Assembly: GCF_900091445.1 (NCBI RefSeq)
Contig: NZ_LT607733.1
Location: forward strand, 4,801,001 to 4,865,000
DNA length: 64,000 nucleotides
Direction of reading: 5' to 3'
DNA from: Micromonospora echinofusca
GTDB taxonomy: Bacteria > Actinomycetota > Actinomycetes > Mycobacteriales > Micromonosporaceae
Shown: in pieces, positions 34,538 through 45,831 of the stretch
Numbering within the stretch: position 1 is the first letter of the stretch
How the letters are laid out: every line of letters begins with the position of its first letter
Notes under the pieces: generated by a model
What the model was told of the DNA's origin: nothing
Database searches by the model: none
Seen by the model: the letters and a program-made list of their open reading frames with translations, nothing else
Made by a program: the position numbers and the translations under genes

Positions 34538-34600
34538 GCTCCCAGGCGTCCGGACACGGGCGTCCACAGTGTCGCCTCACCCCAAAGGAGCGTCGGGACA

Positions 34601-37600
34601 GTGTCACCACGACGATGGCGAATGGCCGCGGTCGGCCTGGCGGTCGGCCTCACCCTGCCGATCGGCACCGCGGCGCCGGCCGCCGCCGCACCGGACTCCG
34701 CCGACACGAAGGGCAGGGCGGTGGCCGCGAAGGTCGACGGGAAGGTCACCACCCGGCTCGCCCGCGAGGGCAGGGCCAGCTACTGGGTCTTCCTGGACAG
34801 CAAGGCCGACCTGTCCGGCGCGGCCAGCCTGCGCGGTAAGACGGAGAAGGCCGCCCACGTCCACCGCACCAAGACCGCCCACGCCGAGCGCAGCCAGGCC
34901 GGCCTGCGCGCCATGCTGGCCCGCAAGGGCGCGGAGTTCACCCCGTTCTGGCTGGTCAACGCGATCAGGGTGACCGGCGACGCCGGGTTGCTCGGTGACC
35001 TCGCCGTGCGCACCGACGTCGCCGAGATCCTCGCCGACGACCCGGTCGAGATCCCGAAGCCGCTGCCCGGCGAGACCGTCCCCACCACCAACGCCACCGA
35101 GTGGAACATCGACCGGATCAACGCGCCGCGGGTCTGGAACGAGCTGAACGTACGCGGCGAGGGCATCGTGGTCGCCAACATCGACAGCGGCGTCGACGTC
35201 ACCCACCCCGCCGTGGCGGCCAGCTACCGGGGGCGCAACGGTGACGGCACCCTCGACCACAACTACAACTGGTTCGACCCGGCCGACGTCTGCCCCACCG
35301 ACGCCCCGTGCGACAACAACAACCACGGCACGCACACCATGGGCACGATGGTCGGCTCGGACGGCGCCAACGTGATCGGCGTGGCCCCGGGCGCCCGTTG
35401 GATCGCCGCCAAGGGCTGCGAGACCAGCGGCTGCTCGCGAGCGTCGCTGCTCGCCTCCGGCCAGTGGATCGTCGCCCCCACCGACCTCAACGGCGCCAAC
35501 CCGCGCCCGGACCTCGCCCCGGACGTCGTGAACAACTCCTGGGGCTCCAGCGCGTACGACCCGTGGTACACCGAGATCGTCTCGTCGTGGGTGGCCGCGG
35601 GCATCTTCCCGGCCTTCTCCAACGGCAACAGCGGCCCGAGCTGCAACACCTCGGGCAGCCCCGGGTCGTACACGATCAGCTACAGCTCCGGCGCGTTCGA
35701 CGTGAACAACGCGATCGCCAGCTTCTCCAGCCGGGGCACCGGCGAGAACGGCGACATCAAGCCGAACATCGCCGCGCCGGGCGCCAACGTCCGCTCCTCG
35801 GTGCCGGGCGGCTACTCGGCGCTCAGCGGCACGTCGATGGCCTCCCCGCACACCGCGGCGACCGTGGCCCTGATGTGGTCGGCCTCGCCGGCCCTGCAGG
35901 GTGACGTCGCCGAGACCAAGCGCATCCTCGACGACACCGCGATCGACGTCGACGCGCTCACCTGCGGCGGCACCGTCGACGACAACAACGTCTTCGGCGA
36001 GGGCCGGCTCGACGCGTACGCGGCGGTCGACGCCACCCCCCGGGGCGCCCTCGGCGCGCTGGGCGGTCGGGTCACCTCCGGCGGCAACCCGCTGGCCGGG
36101 GCGGACGTGACGGTCACCGGCCCGATGACCCGCGTCACCAGCACCGGCGCCGACGGCTCGTACGCGCTCGACCGGCTGATGGTGGGCAGCTACACGGTCT
36201 CGGTGAGCAAGTTCGGCTACACCACGGCAACGACCTCGGTGGCGATCACCGAGAACCAGACGGTCGACGCGGACGTCGCCCTCGAGGCGGCCCCCTCGGC
36301 CACGCTCAGCGGCACGGTGCGCACCTCGAACGGCACGGCCGGCGGCGCCACCGTCGCCGTCCTCGGCACCCCGCTCACCGCCACCGCCGACGCCGACGGC
36401 CGCTACTCCGTGACCGTGCCGCACGGCACGTACGACGTCCGCTTCGCGCACACGTACCGCTGCTCGGACGAGGTGACCAGGTCGGCGCAGGTCGGCGCGG
36501 ACACCGTCCTGGACGTCACCCTGCCCGACCGGGTCGACTCCTTCGGGTACGCCTGCGGCCCGGCCGGTGGCTCGTTCGTCGCCGGCACCCAGCTGCTGGA
36601 GACGCTGACCGGTGACAACAGGTCCGTCCCCGTCACGCTGCCCTTCCGGGTCCCGCTCTACGGCAACTCCTACCGGCAGGCATGGGTGAGCACCAACGGC
36701 GTGCTCGGCTTCGGCACCTCGTCGACCAGCCGCCTCAACACCGCCCTGCCGAACACCACCAACCCCGACCTCGCGCTCTTCCCGTTCTGGGACGACCTCT
36801 ACGTGGAGGAGGACTCGGGGGTCTACACGGCCGTCACGGGTGCCGCGCCGCGCCGCACCTTCGTGGTGGAGTGGCGCAACGTGTCGATCTTCGCCGACCG
36901 GTCGATGCGGCTGACCTTCAGCGCCGCCATCGGTGAGGACGGCTCGATCACCTACCGGTACGCCGACATCGACGGCGACGGCGCGGAGACCGGCACCGGC
37001 GCGACGATCGGCCTGGAGAACGTCGACGGCACCGTCGGCTTCGAGTACTCGTACAACGCCCAGGCGGTCGCCGACGGCACGGCGATCACGTTCCGCGCCA
37101 CCCGCAGCGGAGTGCTCTCCGGTGTGGTCACCGACGCCAACGACGGGCGCCCGGTCGCCGGGGCCACCGTGACCGCCCGGGTGGGCGACGCGACGGCCAC
37201 CCAGACCACGGAGGCCGACGGCACGTACCTGATCCAGGCCCCCGCCGGCACGGTCGAGTTCGCCATCGACAAGCAGCACTACGAGGCGGCGTCGGGCTCG
37301 GTGGCGGTGCAGGCCGGCGCGGCCGAGGTCCGTTCGGCGGCGCTGCGTACCGCACGCGTCGGCACCCCGACGAGCGAGCTGACCGTCGTCTCGGGGGCCG
37401 AGCAGACCCGGAGCCGACAGATCACCCTCAGCAACACGGGGGTGCTCGACACCGACGTCACGGTCTCCGAACTGAACTCCGACGGCACGCCGCAGGACGT
37501 CAGCTGGCTCGGCCTGTCGGGTGCCACCGTCACCCTGGGCAGCGGCGGCCGGCACACCGTCGGCGTGGCGACCAGCACCGCCGGCCTGGCCCCCGGCAGC

Positions 37601-38170
37601 TTCCACCAGGCCAAGCTGCGGATCTCCTCGGCCAGCGGACGCCAGCCCGTCCTGGACGTCCCGGTCACCCTGGTGGTGCCGCGCACCACCCTGGCGATCG
37701 ACGCCGGTGCGACGTCGGCCCGCGCCGACGTCGAGGGCCAGACCTGGTCGCCGGACCGGGCCTGGGCCGCCGGCGGCGCCGGCTACCTCGGCACTTCCAG
37801 CCGCCGGACGACCAGCACCCCGATCACCGGCACCAACGACCCGGCCCGCTTCGCCAGCCAGCGGGAGGGGATGTACGAGTACCGCGTCGACGGTCTCGCG
37901 GACGGCCACTACACGGTGGAGCTGGACTTCGCCGAGGTGAAGCGGCAGTACCCGGACCGGCGGGTCTTCGACGTGCTGATCGAGGGCCAGGAGGTGCTGC
38001 CGTCGCTGGACGTGGCCGGTGAGGTGGGCAGCTACGCCGCGCTGAGCCGGACGTACACGGTGCGGGTGATCGACGGCCAGCTCAACGTGCGGTTCGTGAC
38101 GCACAAGGGCTACAGCGTGCCGATCGTGAACGCGCTGCGCGTCACCGACCGGCCGGACCTGCTGTCCTGA
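34601..38170 (+). CDS. Large secreted S8 serine peptidase with Cna-like repeats and C-terminal malectin domain
   Basis: An 1189-residue exported subtilase. A signal peptide (VSPRRWRMAAVGLAVGLTLP ... ending AAPAAAA) and an inhibitor-like prodomain precede the peptidase domain with triad D195 (ANIDSGVDVTHP), H242 (NNHGTHTMG) and S412 (SGTSMASPH). Next come carboxypeptidase-regulatory/Cna-like beta domains (GRVTSGGNPLAGADVTVTG; LSGTVRTSNGTAGG; LSGVVTDANDGRPVAGATVT), a 150-residue module around RVPLYGNSYRQAWVSTNGVL, and a C-terminal malectin-like carbohydrate-binding domain (LAIDAGATSARADVEGQTW ... FDVLIEGQEVL). No sortase signal or anchor, so it is released. GTG with AAAGGAG 10 bases upstream. 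Confidence 0.92.
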   Translation: MSPRRWRMAAVGLAVGLTLPIGTAAPAAAAPDSADTKGRAVAAKVDGKVTTRLAREGRASYWVFLDSKADLSGAASLRGKTEKAAHVHRTKTAHAERSQAGLRAMLARKGAEFTPFWLVNAIRVTGDAGLLGDLAVRTDVAEILADDPVEIPKPLPGETVPTTNATEWNIDRINAPRVWNELNVRGEGIVVANIDSGVDVTHPAVAASYRGRNGDGTLDHNYNWFDPADVCPTDAPCDNNNHGTHTMGTMVGSDGANVIGVAPGARWIAAKGCETSGCSRASLLASGQWIVAPTDLNGANPRPDLAPDVVNNSWGSSAYDPWYTEIVSSWVAAGIFPAFSNGNSGPSCNTSGSPGSYTISYSSGAFDVNNAIASFSSRGTGENGDIKPNIAAPGANVRSSVPGGYSALSGTSMASPHTAATVALMWSASPALQGDVAETKRILDDTAIDVDALTCGGTVDDNNVFGEGRLDAYAAVDATPRGALGALGGRVTSGGNPLAGADVTVTGPMTRVTSTGADGSYALDRLMVGSYTVSVSKFGYTTATTSVAITENQTVDADVALEAAPSATLSGTVRTSNGTAGGATVAVLGTPLTATADADGRYSVTVPHGTYDVRFAHTYRCSDEVTRSAQVGADTVLDVTLPDRVDSFGYACGPAGGSFVAGTQLLETLTGDNRSVPVTLPFRVPLYGNSYRQAWVSTNGVLGFGTSSTSRLNTALPNTTNPDLALFPFWDDLYVEEDSGVYTAVTGAAPRRTFVVEWRNVSIFADRSMRLTFSAAIGEDGSITYRYADIDGDGAETGTGATIGLENVDGTVGFEYSYNAQAVADGTAITFRATRSGVLSGVVTDANDGRPVAGATVTARVGDATATQTTEADGTYLIQAPAGTVEFAIDKQHYEAASGSVAVQAGAAEVRSAALRTARVGTPTSELTVVSGAEQTRSRQITLSNTGVLDTDVTVSELNSDGTPQDVSWLGLSGATVTLGSGGRHTVGVATSTAGLAPGSFHQAKLRISSASGRQPVLDVPVTLVVPRTTLAIDAGATSARADVEGQTWSPDRAWAAGGAGYLGTSSRRTTSTPITGTNDPARFASQREGMYEYRVDGLADGHYTVELDFAEVKRQYPDRRVFDVLIEGQEVLPSLDVAGEVGSYAALSRTYTVRVIDGQLNVRFVTHKGYSVPIVNALRVTDRPDLLS

Positions 38171-38184
38171 CGGTCGTACGAGAA

Positions 38185-38216
38185 ACGGGGCCCGGCCGGT
38201 GACGGCCGGGCCCCGT
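38185..38216 (+). terminator. Hairpin terminator after the subtilase
   Basis: ACGGGGCCCGGCCG at 38185-38198 pairs perfectly with CGGCCGGGCCCCGT at 38203-38216 around a GTGA loop. It begins 14 bases after the stop codon and may also serve the convergent Uma2 gene. Confidence 0.8.
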
Positions 38217-38236
38217 CCGTGTGGACCGCAGGGCGC

Positions 38237-38815
38237 TCAGCCCTCGTCACGCGCCAGTAGCCCGGCCCGCCGCGTCGTCAGTGCGGGCAGGTCGACGGAG
38301 ACCTTCCAGGGCCGCTCGGTGACGAAGAGGTCCTCGGTGTGGGTCAGCACCTCGTACTCGCCGGTGGGGCCGAGCGTGTACTCCGTCAGGGTCATCCGCT
38401 CGTGCAGCGGGTCGACCACCCAGTACGTCCGCACCCCGGCGTGCGCGTAGACCTTCGCCTTGTCGTAGAGGTCGCGGAACGTGGAGGTCGGCGAGAGGAC
38501 CTCGACGGCCAGCAGCGCGTCCTCGACGGGGACGGGCGAGCGGTCGGCGTGCTCGCGGCGGATGGCGACCACGTCGGGGCGCGGCTCGTTGCGGCGGTCG
38601 ATGCGCATCGACAGGTCGATGCTGACCAGGTATTCGGCGGGGCAGTTGACCCGGAGCGCGAGCAGCAGCTCGACGCACAGGTCCTGGTGCACGGCGGTGG
38701 GGTACGGCACGATCAACCTTCCGTTGACCAACTCGTACGGAAGGTCCTTCGGCAGGTCACCGAGGTCGTCGACCGTCCACTCCGACCGCTCGGGCAGGAT
38801 GGGTGCCACGGTCAT
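38237..38815 (-). CDS. Uma2-family (DUF820) restriction-endonuclease-fold protein
   Basis: A 192-residue Uma2 protein. The PD-(D/E)xK-like core is seen in NEPRPDVVAIRRE and ALLAVEVLSPTSTFRDLYDK, followed by VYAHAGVRTYWVVDPLHERM. Uma2 families are expanded in cyanobacteria and actinobacteria. Their function is unsettled, with roles in mobile elements or DNA processing proposed. The ATG at 38815 has GGAGGAG just upstream. No transposon ends or partner genes are visible nearby, and base composition matches its neighbours. Confidence 0.88.
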   Translation of the reverse strand: MTVAPILPERSEWTVDDLGDLPKDLPYELVNGRLIVPYPTAVHQDLCVELLLALRVNCPAEYLVSIDLSMRIDRRNEPRPDVVAIRREHADRSPVPVEDALLAVEVLSPTSTFRDLYDKAKVYAHAGVRTYWVVDPLHERMTLTEYTLGPTGEYEVLTHTEDLFVTERPWKVSVDLPALTTRRAGLLARDEG

Positions 38816-38882
38816 GACTCCTCCTTCCAGGGGCGACATCACCCTAGGCAAGGATCATGTCACCCGCGGTCAGCGACACGCC

Positions 38883-40442
38883 TCAGCGGGGCCGGCCGTC
38901 GCCGCCCTTGCCGAGCTTGTTGAAATCGATCTTCGGCAGCTTGAAGCCCGGCGGGAGGCCCTGGCCGGCGGCCAGGTCGTTCGGGTCCATGCCCGGCGGG
39001 AGCTGCGGCATGCCGCCCGGGAAACCGCCCGGCATCCCGGCGCCCGCCCCGGCGCGCGGCCGGTTGCCGCCCTTGGTGCCCTTGCGCTTGTTCTTCGGCG
39101 ACTTGGTCGCCTTGCGCCGGCCGCCGCCCGGCAGGCCCATCATGCCGCCCATCTGCTTCATCATCTTCTGCGCGTCGGCGAAGCGGTTGAGCAGCTGGTT
39201 GACGTCCATCACCGTGACGCCGGAGCCGTTGGCGATGCGGGCCCGGCGCGAGCCGTTGATGATCTTCGGGTTGGTGCGCTCGGCGGGGGTCATCGACCGG
39301 ATGATCGCGGTGACCCGGTCGAAGTGCTTGTCGTCGACCTCGGCGAGCTGGTCCTTCATCTGCCCCATGCCGGGCATCATGGCCAGCACGTTGGCGATGG
39401 GGCCCATCCGCCGGACCGCGATGAGCTGGTCGAGGAAGTCCTCCAGGGTGAACTGCTCGCCGCCCATCAGCTTGGCGGTCATCTTCTCCTTCTGATCGGT
39501 GTCGAAGGCCTGCTCGGCCTGCTCGATCAGAGTGAGGACGTCGCCCATGCCGAGGATCCGGCTGGCCATCCGGTCGGGGTGGAAGACGTCGAAGTCCTCC
39601 AGCTTCTCGCCGGTGGAGGCGAAGAGGATCGGCTGCCCGGTGACCTCCCGGACCGACAGCGCGGCGCCACCGCGGGCGTCGCCGTCGAGCTTGGAGAGGA
39701 CCACGCCGGTGATGCCCACGCCGTCGCGGAACGCCTCGGCGGTGCGCACCGCGTCCTGGCCGACCATCGCGTCGATGACGAAGATGACCTCGTCCGGGTC
39801 GACCGCGTCGCGGATGTCGGCGGCCTGCTGCATCATCTCGGCGTCGATGCCGAGCCGGCCGGCGGTGTCGACGATGACGATGTCCCGGGCGGCCCGCTTC
39901 GCGTGCTCGATCGAGGCGCGGGCCACCTGCACCGGGTCGCCGGTGCCGTTGCCGGGCTCGGGGGCGTACACCTCGACGCCGGCGCGGCCACCGAGCACCT
40001 GGAGCTGCCCGACGGCGTTGGGGCGCTGGAGGTCGGCGGCGACCAGCAGCGGCTGGTGGCCCTGGGCCTTGAGCCAGCGGGCCAGCTTGCCGGCGAGGGT
40101 GGTCTTGCCGGAACCCTGGAGGCCGGCGAGCATGATCACCGTCGGCGGCTGCTTGGCGAACTGGAGCCGCCGCCCCTCGCCGCCGAGGACGTTGACGAGC
40201 TCCTCGTTGACGATCTTGATGATCTGCTGCGCCGGGTTGAGCGCCTGGGAGACCTCGGAGCCGCGCGCCCGCTCCTTGACGTTGGCGATGAAGCCCTTGA
40301 CCACCGGCAGCGCGACGTCCGCCTCCAGCAGCGCGAGGCGGATCTCGCGCGCGGTGGCGTCGATGTCGGCGTCGGTGAGCCGACCCTTGCCGCGGAGCTT
40401 GGTGAAGATCCCGGACAGGCGGTCACTCAAGGTGTCAAACAC
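38883..40442 (-). CDS. ffh: Signal recognition particle protein
   Basis: A 519-residue SRP54 GTPase. N domain, then G domain with G1 GLQGSGKTT (about residue 105), DTAGR and SKLDGDARGG. The C-terminal M domain holds Met-rich helices (NVLAMMPGMGQMKDQ; QKMMKQMGGMMGLPGGG) that bind signal peptides and 4.5S RNA. A Gly/Pro/Lys-rich tail of about 60 residues follows, typical of actinobacteria. GTG start. Last gene of the minus-strand run from ftsY, separated from glnD by 192 bp. Confidence 0.97.
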   Translation of the reverse strand: MFDTLSDRLSGIFTKLRGKGRLTDADIDATAREIRLALLEADVALPVVKGFIANVKERARGSEVSQALNPAQQIIKIVNEELVNVLGGEGRRLQFAKQPPTVIMLAGLQGSGKTTLAGKLARWLKAQGHQPLLVAADLQRPNAVGQLQVLGGRAGVEVYAPEPGNGTGDPVQVARASIEHAKRAARDIVIVDTAGRLGIDAEMMQQAADIRDAVDPDEVIFVIDAMVGQDAVRTAEAFRDGVGITGVVLSKLDGDARGGAALSVREVTGQPILFASTGEKLEDFDVFHPDRMASRILGMGDVLTLIEQAEQAFDTDQKEKMTAKLMGGEQFTLEDFLDQLIAVRRMGPIANVLAMMPGMGQMKDQLAEVDDKHFDRVTAIIRSMTPAERTNPKIINGSRRARIANGSGVTVMDVNQLLNRFADAQKMMKQMGGMMGLPGGGRRKATKSPKNKRKGTKGGNRPRAGAGAGMPGGFPGGMPQLPPGMDPNDLAAGQGLPPGFKLPKIDFNKLGKGGDGRPR

Positions 40443-40612
40443 GCGAACATCCCGTTTGTCAGTGTTCCGGCAGGCACATCGGCGACCGGGCGAGGTGTCC
40501 GGCCACCGCTAGGGTAGCCGGCCGGCCGCACGGCCGCTCCGGGCCGGGCACAGCCGGGGCGACCGACGCGGGCCACGGCGCGCCCGGGCCAAGGCGCTGG
40601 GCGGACTCCCCC

Positions 40613-40630
40613 GGGGCCGGCCGTGGCCCC
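40613..40630 (-). terminator. Short hairpin after glnD
   Basis: GGGGCC at 40613-40618 pairs with GGCCCC at 40625-40630, four bases after the glnD stop. The stem is short, so termination is likely partial. Confidence 0.4.
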
Positions 40631-40634
40631 CTTC

Positions 40635-42962
40635 TCACACCGCCGCCAGCACCGCGGCCTCCAGCCGGGCCCGGTCCGCCTCGGCCGGCCAGCCGCCGAC
40701 GAGGTAGAAGGCGTCGACGACGTCCCCGCCGAGGGTGGAGATGCGGGCCGCCCGCACCTGGGCGCCGGCCTCGTCGAGGGCGCAGGTCACCCGGTAGAGC
40801 AGGCCGGCCGCGTCGGCGGCCCGCAGCTCCAGCAGTACGGCGTCGGTGGCCGCCTCCCGGTGCCACACCACCCGTGGCGCGGCCCCGCCGGCCCGCGCCG
40901 CCAGGGCCCGGCCGCGCAGCCGCTGGGTGACCGAGACGTCGCCGTTCACCGCGCGGCGCAGGTCGGCGCCGAGGGCGATCGGGTCGGGCGCGAGCCCGTA
41001 GCGGGGCTGCACCCGGCACTCGACCAGGGCCCGGCCGTCGACGGTCGAGGCGTCGGCGGAGAGCACCTCCAGCCGGTGCAGCGCCAGGCAGCCGGCCACC
41101 GTCGCGAGCAGGCCGCGCCGGTCCGCCGCGGCCACCGCCACCCGGTCGGCCGACAGGTGTACGACCGGCAGGGGCCCCGCCAGCAGCGCCGGGTCGGGGG
41201 CGGGCGGGGCGGGCGGCACGCCGGTGTCCAGCGCGGTCCGCACCCGGGCGACCAGCTCGGCCACCAGCCGGCCCTTCCACTGCGACCAGGCGGCCGGCCC
41301 CGTGGCGGCGGCGTCGGCACGCACCAGACCGTGCAGCAGGTCCAGCGTGGCCGGGTCGCCGACCCGTTCGGCCACGCCCGCGATGGTGACCGGGTCGGCG
41401 AGGTCCCGCCGGGTGGCCACGTCGGGCAGGAGCAGGTGCAGCCGGACCAGCGTGCCGATCAGCGCCACCTCCGGGGCGGGCAGGCCGATCCGGGCGGCCA
41501 CCGCCTCGGCCAGCGGCGCCCCGACGGTGCTGTGGTCGCCCGGGAGCCCCTTGCCGACGTCGTGCAGGAGGGCGCCGAGCAGCAGCAGGTCGGGGCGGTC
41601 CACCTCGCGGGTGTGCCGGCTGGCCTCGTACGCGGTCTGCACGAGGTGCCGGTCGAGGGTGAACCGGTGCACGGGGTTGTGCTGCGGGAGGCTGCGCAGC
41701 CGCGTCCACTCGGGCAGCCAGCCCTCGATCAGCCCGTACCGGTCGCAGGTCTCCCAGGCCGGCACCAGGCCGGGGCCGGCGCCGAGCAGGGTGATCAGCG
41801 CGGCCCGGGCCTCGGCCAGCCACGGCGCCGGCAGCGGCGGGCAGTACGCGGCCAGCCACTCGCAGGTGGCCCGCGCGATCGGCAGCCGGGTGACGGCCGC
41901 AGCGGCGGCGACCCGCAGCGACAGGCTCGGGTCGGGGCGTGCCCCGATCGCCGTGCGGGCCAGCACCAGCTCGCCGTCGTGCTCGACGACGTCCCGGGCG
42001 ACCGGTCGGCGCAGCGGCCGCCCGTCGGCGCCCCGGCGGCGACCCGAGCGCAGCCGGTCGGCGGCGCGGAAGGCGTCGTCGAGGGCGTGGCCGACGGTCC
42101 GGGCGTCCCCGGCGACCCGGCGCAGCAGCGCGTCGCCGTCGCCGACGACCCGGGCCCCCCACGGGGCGTCGGGCGGGTCCGGCCGCGCGGGTTCGGACGG
42201 CGGAAGGTGCCGCAGGCCGAGCAGCGCGGCCACCCCGTCGCGCTCCTGGGCGACCAGGCGGTCGACCCGGCGGCCGACCTGCCGGTGCAGCGCGTCGCGG
42301 GTGTCCAGCAGCCGCAGGTGCGCGGCGCGGACGGCGGGGCGCAGCGCGTCGGTGATCCCGGCGGTGGCGACCGCCCGCAGGATGCCCACGTCACGCAGCC
42401 CGCCGGCCGCCTCCTTCAGGTCGCCCTCCAGCAGGAACGCCAGCTCGCCGTGGGCCGCCCAGCGGGCGGCGGTGATCTCGCGCAGCGCCGGGAGCTGCCG
42501 CACGGCGGTCCGCCGCCAGTGGTCGACGGCGGTACGCACGAGCGTGTCCGCCAGCGCGGCGTCCCCGGCGACCAGCCGCGCGTCGAGCAGCCCGAGGGCC
42601 ACCTTCACGTCGTCCTGGGCGACGGAGAGCGCCTCGGCGACGGTCCGGACGGAGTGGTCCAGCCGCAGTCCGGCGTCCCACACCGGATACCAGACGGAGG
42701 CGGCCAGCTCGTCCACGCCGGGCACCCCGGCGTGCAGCAGGACCAGGTCGAGGTCGCCGTGCGGCGCGCACTGCCGGCGGCCCAGCCCGCCGACGGCGAT
42801 CAGCGCCACCCCGGGCCGCCGGGGCAGCAGCCCGCGCAACCACCGGTCGTACGCGTCGGCCCGCGCCGCCCGCGCCGCCTCCCCGACGCCGACGACCTCG
42901 TCGACCAGGAGTCCGGCGCCGCCGGTGTGTTCCGACGCGTCCTTCCTGGTCGACGAGGTCAT
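40635..42962 (-). CDS. glnD: [Protein-PII] uridylyltransferase / uridylyl-removing enzyme
   Basis: A 775-residue nitrogen sensor that modifies PII. The nucleotidyltransferase domain begins with VGGLGRRQCAPHGDLDLVLL (D70, D72). The HD hydrolase domain is LLGALLHDVGKGLPGDHSTV near residue 464. Two ACT domains at the C-terminus bind glutamine. In Streptomyces and Corynebacterium the homologue adenylylates rather than uridylylates PII, so the modification here may be AMP; sequence alone does not decide. It starts 16 bp after the glnB stop and belongs to amtB-glnB-glnD. Confidence 0.95.
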   Translation of the reverse strand: MTSSTRKDASEHTGGAGLLVDEVVGVGEAARAARADAYDRWLRGLLPRRPGVALIAVGGLGRRQCAPHGDLDLVLLHAGVPGVDELAASVWYPVWDAGLRLDHSVRTVAEALSVAQDDVKVALGLLDARLVAGDAALADTLVRTAVDHWRRTAVRQLPALREITAARWAAHGELAFLLEGDLKEAAGGLRDVGILRAVATAGITDALRPAVRAAHLRLLDTRDALHRQVGRRVDRLVAQERDGVAALLGLRHLPPSEPARPDPPDAPWGARVVGDGDALLRRVAGDARTVGHALDDAFRAADRLRSGRRRGADGRPLRRPVARDVVEHDGELVLARTAIGARPDPSLSLRVAAAAAVTRLPIARATCEWLAAYCPPLPAPWLAEARAALITLLGAGPGLVPAWETCDRYGLIEGWLPEWTRLRSLPQHNPVHRFTLDRHLVQTAYEASRHTREVDRPDLLLLGALLHDVGKGLPGDHSTVGAPLAEAVAARIGLPAPEVALIGTLVRLHLLLPDVATRRDLADPVTIAGVAERVGDPATLDLLHGLVRADAAATGPAAWSQWKGRLVAELVARVRTALDTGVPPAPPAPDPALLAGPLPVVHLSADRVAVAAADRRGLLATVAGCLALHRLEVLSADASTVDGRALVECRVQPRYGLAPDPIALGADLRRAVNGDVSVTQRLRGRALAARAGGAAPRVVWHREAATDAVLLELRAADAAGLLYRVTCALDEAGAQVRAARISTLGGDVVDAFYLVGGWPAEADRARLEAAVLAAV

Positions 42963-42978
42963 GTCGGTCGGCGCCCGG

Positions 42979-44767
<1,789 letters not shown>

Positions 44768-44858
44768 GCTGGCCTCCTAAAAGGTGAAGTTCCCTCCTTC
44801 ACGGCTTCCGGGGCAGCGTCGCCCGTACGCCGGATGCGCGGAAGCCTGCTCGCCTCCT

Positions 44859-44897
44859 GTTTCCCCCAGCGTCACCCGTCGATTTCCGAACTGTGAC
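44859..44897 (-). promoter_or_regulatory. GlnR box upstream of amtB
   Basis: On the minus strand: GTCAC, 6 bases, GAAAT, 6 bases, GTGAC, 7 bases, GAAAC (44897 to 44859). The Streptomyces GlnR consensus is gTnAC-n6-GaAAC repeated, so this is a nearly complete two-site box. A further GAAAC lies at 44907-44903. Under nitrogen limitation GlnR would activate amtB-glnB-glnD. Confidence 0.8.
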
Positions 44898-44960
44898 GGG
44901 TTGTTTCGGACGTGTGAAGAGGACCTCACCGCCGGCCGGCGCGGCCGACGGCACGACCGC

Positions 44961-45824
44961 TCAGCGCAGCGCGTACTCCAGGGCGTTGCGCTCGTAGTCG
45001 AGCAGCCGCAGGTCGCGCATCGGCCGGCGCAGGTGCCCCTTGTGCACGATCCGGACGAAGGCCGGCTCGCCGGCGGCGGCCATCCGGCGGATGCCCTCCA
45101 CGTGGTCCACGATGCGCTTGCGGATGGTCCGGATCAGCCGGTGCCGGTCCCGGGGGATCAGCCCGTACGCGTCGGCGAAGAGGCGCAGCCGGCGGGGCCG
45201 GTCGGGGTGCTTCCAGCCGAGCGTGATCGAGTCCCGGTCGGAGAAGATCGGCACCCAGGTCCAGGCCGCGTACGCCACGTCGTAGATCCGGGCGCCGGGC
45301 GAGGCGAGGTCGAAGTCGATCAGCCCGAGGGTGCCGTCCGGCCGCCAGATCACGTTGTGCGGGGCGGCGTCGTGATGGCAGATCACCTCGGTGTCCGGCG
45401 GCGGCGGGCCGAACGAGCGCCACACCGCCCCGGGCGGCGGGACGAAGCCGTACTGGGCGTCGTGGAACATGCGGAGCATGGTGGCGACGGTCACCAGCGC
45501 CTCGTCGGTGACCCAGTGCGGGGCCAGCGGATATTCCCCGCACTCCCCCTCCAGGTATGACAGGACCTCCCGGTTGCGCTCGTCCATGCCCAGCGCGCGG
45601 GGAGCGCCGGTGAACCCGACGTACTCAAGGTGGCGCAGCAGGGCGTGCACGGACGGCGTCCACGGCCCGGCGTTGCGCCGGACCGTGTCGCCCACCCGGA
45701 CCACGGTGCTGACGTTCCCGCCGTGCAGCGGGATCTCCTGCGAAGTCACGTACGGTCTCCCGAGGCGCGGCGACGGGTGGCTGGGGTCGCGCCACCCGGC
45801 GTAGGCGCGATCGTCGGTCGTCAC
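44961..45824 (-). CDS. Aminoglycoside-phosphotransferase-like kinase, substrate unknown
   Basis: A 287-residue protein kinase-like (APH) fold. Catalytic loop ICHHDAAPHNVIW (HxDxxxxN) and metal motif LIDFDLASPG are intact. The N-terminal lobe has LHGGNVSTVVRVGDTVRR as the nucleotide loop. Base composition matches its neighbours and it is embedded in a core cluster, seven bases after ftsY, so I do not read it as acquired drug resistance. Such family members phosphorylate diverse small alcohols. GTG start. Confidence 0.82.
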   Translation of the reverse strand: MTTDDRAYAGWRDPSHPSPRLGRPYVTSQEIPLHGGNVSTVVRVGDTVRRNAGPWTPSVHALLRHLEYVGFTGAPRALGMDERNREVLSYLEGECGEYPLAPHWVTDEALVTVATMLRMFHDAQYGFVPPPGAVWRSFGPPPPDTEVICHHDAAPHNVIWRPDGTLGLIDFDLASPGARIYDVAYAAWTWVPIFSDRDSITLGWKHPDRPRRLRLFADAYGLIPRDRHRLIRTIRKRIVDHVEGIRRMAAAGEPAFVRIVHKGHLRRPMRDLRLLDYERNALEYALR

Positions 45825-45831
45825 TGCGAGG

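Noticed and set aside
33413..34600. Open frame of 396 codons upstream of and in frame with the subtilase start
   Set aside because: It is antisense to the amidohydrolase, lacks domain signals, and the GTG at 34601 has a good ribosome-binding site followed by a clear signal peptide.
38237..38815. Uma2 protein as part of a mobile element or defence island
   Set aside because: No transposase, inverted repeats or defence genes adjacent, and composition matches neighbours.
44961..45824. APH-fold gene as an antibiotic-resistance determinant
   Set aside because: Embedded in a core gene cluster with native composition; sequence motifs do not indicate an aminoglycoside substrate.
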